Shown here: positions 12,301 to 22,716 of the stretch, piece after piece
How the letters are laid out: the number at the start of each line of letters is the position of its first letter
Position numbering within the stretch: the first letter of the stretch is position 1
Source of the DNA: Corvus cornix cornix
Taxonomy: Eukaryota; Chordata; Aves; Passeriformes; Corvidae
Reading direction: 5' to 3'
Assembly: GCF_000738735.6 (NCBI RefSeq)
Contig: NC_046334.1
Location: forward strand, 21,519,710-21,583,709
Length of the DNA stretch: 64,000 bases
Notes under the pieces: generated by a model
What the model saw: the letters and a program-made list of their open reading frames with translations, nothing else
What the model was told of the DNA's origin: nothing
The model's database searches: none
Made by a program: the position numbers and the translations under genes

Positions 12301-13869
12301 AAAACAACAACAACACAAATCCAAGGAAAAGAACAAAGGACAAACACTGGATTCGACTTTTTCTGCTCATACAGTCTTGAAAGACAGATAAACTCTGCTG
12401 CTTAATTTCATGCTTCTATCATGAAATTATTTCTGGTTGACAAGTAGGCATATGATCTCAAAAACAAAAAGATCAAAATCCCAGTTTGTAGAATTAAAAA
12501 TACTGGAAAAATTTCTTTTCTGTGTGGCCAGTACACAACACACAAGTGTTATTCTTTTTCAGTACCTTGGTTTGCCCAGCACTTAAATTTGGATCTGTTT
12601 CCCAAGCTCAGCTCACCTTTTAGGAACATGACTCAATGAAGTGCATGTTTATGTCTTACCAAGTCCAGAGAAATATTAATTTGAGTATATGGACTTTACA
12701 GCATGTCCACATGGTGGCCAATTAGTGCTAAACATCATCCCTGCTCTGAAATGTTATCTGGGGTAAATGTGTTCCCTTGGGCTGAACGTTTGCCTCGCAG
12801 TAACTTTGAGCTCAAGCTGTCTTCAGAGTGGCTTAAGCCCTCTCTACCATGGTGTCACAGGGGAGTAATGACTCTCACTTTAAATGGGATTATTTCTGGT
12901 GCATGCTCCCCAGCAATTGCTCTGCTGGACAGACCAGACAATGAGCACCACTGCTTTCTAATTATATGATCAGAGTCATCTGTGTTGTTCTACTGCCCTT
13001 AATGAAATTGAATAGGAGTAGCTGAGATTTAGACAGGTATTATAGAGATTTTGTCATGGAGAAATTCTAAAATTTCATAGTAATCAACTACAGAATTTTA
13101 AAAAATTGACACAAATACATTATACTAATATATATTTGAACCATCATTTCAGAGGAAAATTAATTAGGATAGAATGCAACTATTCTTTTTATGGGTACTG
13201 GCTTTGCAGGGCTACTAACACTGTTAAGCAGGAAGGATCCTTTGCAGGCACTGAAGCTGGTTAATGCGATTCTGGTTCCAGAAAGGAAGCAGATCAGTTG
13301 AATGTAATGGCACCACATTATAGGCTCTCACTTTTCTTATTAGACACACACTTTGAAGGTTGAAAAGGGGATTTATTTATTTCATGCAGCACTATGTGTC
13401 TAGAGGTTATTAGTGATTAAAGTACTATTTTAGGATTTTCTGTGACAATTTTCTCTGTGGTATAATTTCACTATAACCAATGAAATTATGGGAGGGAAGA
13501 ATTTGGCCTTATATACCTTAAAACCAAATGTTTCTGTCAGCGTTTCAAGGAGGTTAAATACTTGCAGAGTGTTAAATTTCAAGGTTCAGGAAGTGAACTG
13601 CACTGTCAGCTTAATGCAAGGCTCTAATCACACAGCAAGGGTAAGGCCCACAGCCACGTGATAGAAAGGAGTGGGAGATCCCCTCACTTTAGAGAGGCTT
13701 AAGGTTATACCCCGTCCCTGACCCTCACTTCGAGGGGGTGAGATGCACTGGTGCATTGCTTTTCTCCACACAGTGGTCACTGGAAGGAGACAATGTGAAG
13801 AACATGGAAACCAACAGAGGGTTCAGCCTGCAAAAGTAACTTTTTGCCTCGTGGGGAAATACAGTGGCT
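9391..13869. other. AT-rich non-coding stretch
   Basis: No exon was recognised. The part around 10220-10700 is very AT-rich and contains several TAATTA/TTAATTA homeodomain-type cores, as seen in some conserved non-coding elements; conservation cannot be judged here. A TG-rich repeat at 11.8 kb is listed separately. Confidence 0.45.
11813..11888. repeat. Imperfect (TG/TATG) microsatellite
   Basis: Alternating purine-pyrimidine tract made of TG, TATG and related steps, ending in GCACACATGCACA. A frame on the minus strand reads through it but has low complexity. Such tracts can adopt Z-DNA. Confidence 0.75.
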
Positions 13870-13994
13870 CAGCTGCAGCAGAGAGTCTACATCTTTTTGA
13901 AGTACAACCAGACTGTGCTACATATTCCAGCTGGCAGCTGCTGCCCATGGCACAGTGCAGAGGGATCACAGGAGAGTCTGGTACGCTGCAGCTG
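13870..13994. promoter_or_regulatory. Cluster of four CAGCTG E-boxes
   Basis: The palindromic E-box CAGCTG occurs at 13870-13875, 13928-13933, 13935-13940 and 13989-13994. Two are separated by a single base. CAGCTG is the preferred site of class II bHLH dimers such as MyoD/E or Ascl1/E types. One copy is expected about every 4 kb, so four in 125 bp stands out. The segment is also more GC-rich than its surroundings and sits inside an overlapping 125-codon open frame (13864-14241) that was not judged to be a gene. Enhancer function is inferred only. Confidence 0.35.
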
Positions 13995-15554
13995 CAGGGA
14001 GTTGGCAGCAGTTGCTGAAAGCACTGTGGTCCTACAGCACAATGGGGTGAGCAGAGAACAGACCCCCAACATCCCGAACCTTGCTCCTTTTTTCCCTAAA
14101 CTCCCCAGCAATCTTTTTCAGCTGGGAGTGGGAATACACTCAGGTCTAGCAGGAAAACTCTTCATCTGTGGCTATATCACTTTCCTGAGGCAGCAGCAAA
14201 GAGAAATGCCAGAGATCAAGAGTGCCAGTTATCATGCCTGAGGGCAATGAGGTACCAAAAACACAGCTTGAGATTATGCTTAATTCATAGAGGTAATGAA
14301 TTGTCATCTTACTCCTAATAATAAAAAACAGAGGAGGTTTGAGTCAGGAAAATTAAAAAAAATAAACCACAAAACCACCAGTTGCCCATTTGGTCAGAAG
14401 TGTACACTGAAGTGTACGACACAAAACACCCCTATTATGGTGTTGTTTCACATATATTTCCTATTCCTCTCCACTTCTCAAATGAAAAAAACCCCATGGG
14501 GTAAACAATACTGTGAAACACAGCTTATGCCAGGAGAGGCAATGTGCTTAGGTATACAGCTTTTTCCAAATGTTACTTTAGCTTTTAGTCATATTTCAGT
14601 TGTACATCACTAATATCTTATTCATGTGGTCTGTCTTTCTTCTTCTTCATATACATGTATATACACATATTCATACTCACATGAATTCGTATGTATAAAT
14701 ACATACACACACAAACTTGAGAGTGTGAAAATGCAAATAAAAGTAGACAACATCAGAGTACAACAAAGCTGTCGTTCTGATGCCTTAATCACAAAACCAA
14801 TGAATGCACATATCAAATAATTTAGTAAAATAAGCAATATGGACTAGGTCCCATGGCCTTTTGAACAGAGTGGAATGGACCATTTTTCCCCAGGCAGGTT
14901 TGCTTTTGCTCACAGTGTCTTGGTATCTTGAAACCTGCTGGTTACACCACTCAAGAATTGCTATAGTATAGTCTGGGCAATGTATATTCTCCTGTTATGG
15001 TTTAGGTTACCTTCCTTCCAGAAAATCTGCTACATGAAACATTGCTTTGCAAAAAGAGGGAGCAATTATTTTAACAATGTTTCTGGAAAGTAAAAGCTAT
15101 TAGATTTCACTTGAATACTTTTAGTTGCACATTAGTGAAATGATACTGTCACTTTAGGAAGTCTATCATTTGCTTCCATTAGAGACTTGCAGGCTGCCAG
15201 CTCCAGCAGAGCCCAGAATAATTTCCACTGAAGTTATAATACCAGTACTGGTAGCAAACCAACAGCATCTCCCTTGTTGAATGGAATTCTGCCTCTTTCT
15301 TTGAGCACTGTAACATTTGGGAGCATATGTGAAGAAAAGCTTTTATATTTAGCGTGCAATGAAATTGTCTTAGAAAGCATATTTCTGAGGTCCTTGTCAG
15401 TACATCTGATAACTGTGTGCAATATTTGTGCTTGTGAGTGACAGTATTTACCACAGTACTGTATTTCCAATTAAATCCAACTAATCTACTGTATCACTGT
15501 GCAAAGAATTGAGGGGGAATATCACAGGTGATCTAAAAGGCCTGGCTATTACCT
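13995..15554. other. Non-coding stretch with a microsatellite
   Basis: No exon was recognised. It includes the TA/CA-rich repeat at about 14648-14714. Confidence 0.45.
14648..14714. repeat. TA/CA-rich microsatellite
   Basis: Imperfect run of ATAC, ATAT and CACA steps, including TACATACACACACACA. It is a simple-sequence repeat, and the open frames crossing it on both strands are artefacts. Confidence 0.7.
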
Positions 15555-16080
15555 CATCCTGCAGCTGTATGGAGGAGGAGAGATATCCAGCAGGCAGGAA
15601 CTGTGCAGCAAGATTGATATACTTAATTATTTTACAAACTCTTTTATAGACTTTTTTCTTCGTTGTCTAATTGGACAAAGGATCGGCCACCCCTTGGGGG
15701 TGATTGGCTAAAATCCTAAAACATCCATTGTCAAAATATTTTCCTACTGTACCATAAACAAAGCTCGGCAAGGTCACAGGTGTTCATGGTTTATAAACTC
15801 TGCGAATATTTTCTGTGAGAGAGAAAAGTATCCCACTGACTTAGAAAGTAGCAAGAAAAATTCTTGCTAGCAGCACTTTTGTATCCACACCTGGCAGTAG
15901 ATTTTCTAGGGAAAGTCTTTTCAGGCATCATTCTAGATGTAGGTAGCTTTACCCTTGTGTGTGTTTGCTCACCTCAAGCATACTTTGCCTCAGGATTCAT
16001 ATATGAGAAAAGTGACACCTTTCAAAGCGGCTTCCAACAGCAAATACTGTGGTGAGATGATGGGAGACAGTCATGGAGGA
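15555..16080 (-). mobile_element. Probable endogenous-retrovirus LTR (solo or fragment)
   Basis: On the minus strand the segment has LTR-like promoter order. Two CCAAT boxes (complements at 15703-15707 and 15670-15674) are followed by TATAAAAG (complement at 15641-15648) with ordinary spacing. The wording around it, including the GGCCACCCCTTGGGGGTGAT block and the GCAAGGTCACAGGTGTTCAT block, matches my recollection of a dispersed songbird LTR family. I could not name the family, and neither the terminal TG/CA nor a target-site duplication was fixed. No gag, pol or env remnant is next to it. Boundaries are approximate. A unique promoter-like sequence is the alternative. Confidence 0.5.
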
Positions 16081-16176
16081 CTGGGCATGGAGTAACAGAG
16101 GACCTTCCAGACAATTTTCAGAAATACCCATTTTACCTGTAAGTTAATTGGCAATGATGCAGAAAACTGACCTTAC

Positions 16177-16192
16177 CTGTGCCTGTGCTTCA
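16177..16192 (-). other. Microexon-like 16-nt segment
   Basis: On the minus strand a long pyrimidine tract (GTTTATTTCTTTTCTTTAG) is followed by only 16 nt, TGAAGCACAGGCACAG, and then by GTAAGGTCAG. Both splice sites are near consensus, which is the architecture of a neural-type microexon. The segment is on the same strand as the candidate exons at 4.4 and 9.1 kb. No gene identity is available, and a chance pair of splice-like motifs is quite possible. Confidence 0.18.
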
Positions 16193-19100
16193 CTAAAGAA
16201 AAGAAATAAACAGCCTCTAACTTCTTTCAAGGAATTAGGTTTCCTGATGAATGTCCAAATTACATTGCTTAAAGAAAAATTCAATTATTCATTTTTTAGC
16301 ATAACCTCAAAAAATCACATTTGTTCCCAACATTTTCTCCATAGACACTTTGAGACAACCAGATACACAAATAGGGAAACTACAGCAATGCACCACCTCA
16401 GGACCACAGAGAAGGTGACTATTCTGAAATGTAGTTTTCACCTTAATTGAAACATCAGCTAATACTACGGCCCTTACTGAAGGAACTCCAATCTGGAAAA
16501 AAAATATTACAAATACTTCCATAGGAAAATTTCTTATCAAGATTTTTAGTCATATATTGCTGTATTGTTACAGTTGGTTGTGGTTGTGCATATCTTTTTT
16601 CCAAACAGCTCCTTGGTTCTAAGCCTTTGAGGTTCATTAATCCTCTCATACCATGCACAATGTTGTTTTATGAGTAAGAAATATGATCCTCTTTTTGCTT
16701 TCCCTCACAAGAGCATCTGTACCTCATTGTACTGTCAAAGACAGTTCACTTACTGTACACTATCATTTTTATATAATATTTTTCTGGTGTCTGTGGGTAT
16801 TGGCAGTTGTAAGTCTGCAATGGAAAGAAATGAACTTTTCATCTGCATTACATAACTAATGGTAGCTAAAGGAATCACGCTTGTCTTAATGTCTGTAATT
16901 TCTGTGTGGGCTACAGTTTGCAACACACACACACTTGCCTTCCAAAGCAATGGCATGAAGCAATAATATCTACTAATAGAGCATTTTTTGTACTACTTGT
17001 TACCCTCCTGAAAACAGTCAAAGATGGGGAGCAAAGATTATACAGTATCAAAAGTAATGCATTACTTTGGACATGCAAGATGAGAGAAAGATGACGACTT
17101 CTACGGGACTCAGAGGATTCTATCTTCCCATAGGAGTATTATTAGCCTTTGACAAAACCTGCCATTTAATGAAATCTGTTTACAGAAAAAAATTATTATT
17201 CAATATTATGTTTTTGAGTCCAAGAGCAATAACTCATACCTGACAGAAGCTATTAAGCAGTACTCAAAATGAAAGTAAAATAGTGAAAGTGAGAAAATCA
17301 TTATGAGACTCAGCCTAGTCTGAGCAACATTTATTGAATCCATTTATGGACTTCTGCAGATGCCTTGAAGCACACAGGTAAAATTCCGTGTCCAAACAAA
17401 ACCTATGAAATACATTAGTCCCCATTAGCTCTCAAAATAGAATGTATATGATATTTAGGGCTTGTATATACTCTACACAATGTTGAATTTCATTTTCAGA
17501 GAAAAAAAAAGGTAAGAAGTGTTGTACTGCCTAAAATTTCCCTATTTAAACTCTTTTCTGCACACAATATGTAATTTCTATTCATGGCAGTTACTCAGAC
17601 ATTTCTCTAGAAAATTTAATTCAACTACAGAGTAACTCCCTCTGTTGTTAGCAGAGAAAGCCTAATACCATGTTGTTTCAAAAGAAAGAATACAAAGCAA
17701 ACCCTTTTGCTGTGGCATGACAATGGATCCTTCATGGTTTTTTGCAAATTATGTTACAGTAACATAGTTAATAAATCATGTCTCTTAGTGAAAACTACCA
17801 TTCAGCTATGGCTGAAATAGGTAAGCACATAAGTAAACTTTTCCGTGGAATAAGGAGATGTGGACTCTACTCTTGTTTGCTTTTTCATTCTCTTTATTCC
17901 TAAGTTCTTATTGATGAGAAAACACCAAGAGTAGAAATGAGCTGTTTTTATTATGTGTGACCAGTTAGACCATGAGTTTGTATTGGCTCCAAAATGACAA
18001 CAATCCTGCCCAAAAGTGCTACTTCTGCTTGTGTGTATTGTGCATGTGATTTAATTTTGGTGGTCCTTATGAAATCATATTGGATGGAGTGAGCCCTGCT
18101 CTTTGACAGCAGCACCACATAAAAGTTATTCAAATTCTGTAACAGTGTTATATTTATATTGTTTTTTACACTCTTTATAGCTTCTCAAATGTTCAGCATG
18201 TTACTAAAATGGTCATCTTTTTTGTCTGGTCTGGAAATTTATTAAAAAACATAGTGGTTAAGGTCTACAAAAACTTGGTTTATATTTTATGATGGGAATA
18301 GCTTTTTTCTTCTTTTTTTCTTCTTCAAGAAATCAGTCTCAAAAAAAACCCTATAATAATCTGTAGTTTGACTCCACATTGCACCATCCAGATTTACATT
18401 CACACTGGTGCTACAGTATTATTACTATTCTAGAAGATAACATACAGAAGAATATTACTGAAATAATGAAACTTAATAAATAATATATTAATTATAAATT
18501 ATCAAACAGAAGTAGAAAGAAACTTAAACAAAGAAAGGAAACCTAATGCTCATGGCATTCTTATTGTGAATAAATTAGCTTCTCATATTTCTAAATAAGG
18601 CAGAATTTATCTTCTACCACCTTCTTCCAAAAGTAGGGAGCAGGTGGCTATGTCATACTGGGGAAGGAAAACAGCAGTGTGAACGCTCCATTTATTAGCA
18701 TTATTCATAAACTTTCCATCATGAGGAGCATTGCACCGCTCACGCTTCAGCATCAGGGTATGAAAAGCGCATTCAGGCTTCAAAAATCAATGACAACTTG
18801 CCCTCTACCCACCGCTTTTCTATGGCAAACAGCAAAAAAGCTGCTCCTAAAACTCAGCATGCCATTTTTTAATTCACAGTTATGTTTCCACTTGAAGAGA
18901 CAAGCCAAAACAAACTATTCCTCTCAGAGAAGCACCATGGGAATAAGTACCCTCTCAACTTCAACAATTATTAGGCAAGAGTGTTTCTCCATTCCCCCTT
19001 CCACCGAAAATGCAGCCTATTTTTAAGGAAAAGCTTGTGTTCTGCTCCCCTGTTTGCATAATTCACAGATGTCAACCTGCAGGTTGGCTGTGTCCAGCAG

Positions 19101-22100
19101 AACCCCAGCTTTGCTATTCTGTGTCAGGTTGAGCCCTTTCACAGCTGTAAATGGTCTTGTGCTGCCACAGAAAGTGGCAGATGAGGTTCAACAGCCAGAA
19201 GGGTGTAAGTAGTATTTCAACCTTTCTCAGCGGAGCATGTTCCTCTAACTATTTCTGTCCATTTCTTTGCCATTTACAGCAACTGCAGTTAGCCATAAAG
19301 AAAAGTCTAACAGCTGTTTTCAAGTTGTTTACACCTCCAAAATTTCAATCCTCAAAGCAAAAAAGGTTGTGTTTATTTACAAAACATATTCTTGGTAACT
19401 ATCAAGGTTTGTAGAGGAAGTGAATTCATCCTAATTCTCCATAGTCATATGGCCTTAAAAAGTGGAAAATTATTTTCCAGATACCATGTAACACATTTTT
19501 AAAATGTGTTCCTCTGGCTGATTGGCATTGTAAATTATTCAACTGAATTCTGCCAGCATTATACTGTTTATATTTAGTTTCTGTCTTTTAAGCACCAAAG
19601 ATATGGTCATACTTGCAAGGAAACCAATGACAGAATCCTGAATGAAAGCAGAATGTGTAGTGAATAACATACCATCATCCAAAATAAAAGACCATTTGGC
19701 AGAAGGAGAAATGAGAGTGGCACAGCTCACAATACACACCATGATGAGCCTCCACTACTCTATTGTGTCAGAGGACCAAGATGAGAAAGAGATGTTCCCT
19801 AGACTCAGCAGCAGCAACAACCATGTGCCAAGTGTTGTAGATAGCCACAGGGATATTTGTGGCATAACCATACAGCCTAAACAGATTTCGAGCTAAAACT
19901 TTGGCTGAAATAACCACTCATGAGCTTGCTCTTCAAGATGGAAATGATCAATTTACGTTTCAAGAGGAGAATATTTTCTTCCCAGAGCCCTGCTTTGTCT
20001 GATCATATTTTCATGCCTAAGGAAACACCTTACAGGGAGTTGACTGCTATCAACTGGAGAATGAATCCTCCCTGTATGAAACTTTTTTTTCATGGGTGAT
20101 GATACGTAATTGATTTAATTCTTAATTCTAAAAATTGATTAACTGTATCTGAAGCATGAAAAGCTTTTACAAAATAAGAGGTTCATTTGATATGTGAGTC
20201 CATCAAAACTATCGGCACTCGTGTACCATTTATTCACAACAGTTGAAACTTTACTGTCTGCAGAGTAAGTAAATAGGTATCTCATGAGCACAGCTAACTA
20301 CAGGTGCTTCTGGAAAATTTCTGCTTCCTTTAAAAAACTGTTTCTGTTTTTATGAAAACCCAAAATCTTCTACTTCTGGTTCACACAGGAGAAAAGCTTT
20401 AGAAATTTCTAACATAAGGTCTGTCTGAGTTTCTTCTCTCAGTTTCGCAGTGAATTAAATATAGTGGACTCAATGACAGAATTAATGAAACAAGTTAGGA
20501 GCCTATTTTCCTGTGGTGCCTATTTTGAGTGGTTACAGTGGGATCATAGTTAGATTTTACTCAAGGAATACTTAAAAGAGGCCAGAAATGTTATACTGTT
20601 CTGTAGCTATTTTTCCACATCAATCAAAACTTACATTTCTTTCTTGGTTTTCTTCCATTTATCCATGAAAGATTCCAAGCCACGTCATTTTATTCATTTT
20701 TATATCTGTCTGAGAATCTTCTCTTTGATATTTCTTTATAATCCATTGAATACTACTTCCTAGATTGATATTCTTTCATTAGACTCATCTACTTCATATT
20801 CCTGCATTTTCCCACCATTCCATGAAGGAATTGGTTCAGTTAGTTTTCTCTTTCCTTCATTCTTTCTTTCTTTATGGACAGGACAAATGGTTTTTCTAGT
20901 GCTTACTTTGAGTCCAGCACTATCTTCTCCACCTGAGTATTCCCAGGACATCAGCCTGTGCATAACTGATGTGACAGTTATCAAATGGTGAGACTAATGT
21001 AAAAGATCTTTTTAAAAGTTGAGTTAAATCAGGTTTGTTTATATTCTTCAGCTTCACAAAGTTTACATTCGTTATTGCTTTTACAAGAAGCTTTCTGCAA
21101 GTGTATGTAAAGCCTATGAAGAAACTTTTCCCTTGCCTCTGTAATCCATTGGGGGCCACAGAAATAAAGAGTAACTCTCAGATGAATAGTACCTCTGGTT
21201 TTTTTTTTTATAAAGGATGTTATATCACCAAGGGAAAGAACATTATTTGCACTGTTTTCCTGCTTTATTGTTTAATACCTCAAAACTTTAACCTCTTGAT
21301 TTCGATCCTTCACCAAACACTTTGTTAGAGCAGTCTGCTCGTTAAACTGCTCATAAACATGCAACCATCTTTTGAAGGAAATAAGCAGTAGTGCTCAACT
21401 TAAACAATAAAAATATATGTTGTAAAAGAAAACTCACTCAAAACCAGAAAAAATGCACAATACCAAAACTCAGATTCACTTGGAACAAGAAAATCATTTT
21501 AGTAAACATCTGTATTATTTTGTTCTATAAATATGACACTCATACTCTGCTGAAGAAGCAACTATGAAGAACCCTTCTGCTGGAAGTGCAACGTGCTACA
21601 GACCTCTGACATGTCTGTCCAGTGCAAGTGAACAAGCTTCAAGAAAGAAAGAGTGAACAAATCTAACTACTGATGGGGAGTAGCACAGGAAAGGCTACCC
21701 ATTAAAATTCAAGTTGTTCATTCGTGGGAATGTGGATAGAAGAGTCTGCTACTCTGAAACTCTGCTACCCTGAAAAGACTCAAGTTTGCTGCTTTGCAGA
21801 AGGCCAAACTAAAAAAACCCAGACTCTTTACTCCAGATGAGTGATACAAGGATGAAGGGCAGGGACCTTCTTCTAAGTAATCTCTCATAGTTGTGATACA
21901 AGCACCTACAAGGAGAAAATCACAAAGAATTTAACTGTTTCAAATAACTGTTAATGTTAAATCTGGAGAAAGTGGCCTGTTTCGAGGACTTTACTTCTCT
22001 TTACAGTGTCTATACAGAATGCCCAGTGTGCTCTAACAAGTACCCCTTGCTAAATTTCATGTTGAAATACATACAGAAATATTGGAAGAAAATAGATCCT

Positions 22101-22576
22101 TGTGCAACTTATATCTACCAGTTTGGTGGATCTTCACACTTAGCTGGTTTTGCTGTTCATGTTTTGGACTCATAAAGGTGATGAGCAGTGAATAAAGATT
22201 TCACCATTTGTGATTTCACTCCATTTTATAATCCACAAAAGATTGATGTTAAAGTAACATATTAAGTTTGAGGATAATATGAATGCAGTCTTCAAAATTC
22301 AAAAACAATTGTCTTAAACTCTTAACATCAAGATGACAACACTGTGAAGCTTTAATTAATTTCATAGGGCTGCAGTTTCAAAACTCTGCTACACATTTTC
22401 ACATGGTGATTATTATTTGATCAAGATTTTCATGACTATATTTCCCCAGTAAAACTTTAGTCTAAATTTTCTGAGCACCTAGTAGTTTCATTGACTTTCA
22501 TTATGCATCAGTGCTGAAAATGAATATAACTTGCCCTGCAGTTTTGATGCAATTTGACTGTGAGAAACAACAGCTA
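16193..22576. other. AT-rich non-coding stretch
   Basis: No exon or large repeat was recognised. A perfect 14-bp palindrome, CAACCTGCAGGTTG, lies at 19073-19086. Frames such as 18679-19026 (115 codons) have no supporting splice context. Confidence 0.45.
16923..16934. repeat. (AC)6 microsatellite
   Basis: Six perfect AC dinucleotides. Confidence 0.85.
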
Positions 22577-22716
22577 AGGCATTAGCTCAGTTGATTGGAA
22601 CATGGTGCTAATAATGCTGAAGTCATGGGTTTGATCCTTGCGTGGCCCGTTCACTTAACAGTTGGATTTGATGATCCTTGTGAGTTCCTTTCTTTTAAAA
22701 ATATTCTGTGATTTAT
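22577..22716 (+). mobile_element. tRNA-Ile-derived SINE (TguSINE1-like) with CR1-like tail
   Basis: The head is a degenerate tRNA-Ile. The A box TAGCTCAGTTG is at 22583-22593, the anticodon region CTAATAA (AAT) follows GGTGCTAATAATGC, and the B box GGGTTTGATCC is at 22627-22637. After it comes GTTGGATTTGATGATCC, then a CR1-type 3' end closing in ATATTCTGTGATTT. This head-plus-tail composition is that of the songbird SINE TguSINE1, which borrows CR1 machinery through the shared 3' end. Mutated CpG sites (GGGTTTGATCC instead of GGGTTCGATCC) and other substitutions show an old copy. It is not a working tRNA, because stem pairing is broken. Confidence 0.85.

Noticed and set aside
13864..14241. 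125-codon plus-strand open frame
   Set aside because: No splice signals, mixed low-information composition, and overlapping open frames on both strands; the E-box cluster explains the local base composition better.
22577..22650. Functional tRNA-Ile gene
   Set aside because: The cloverleaf stems are broken, the B box is mutated and a CR1-like tail follows directly, so it is a SINE head.
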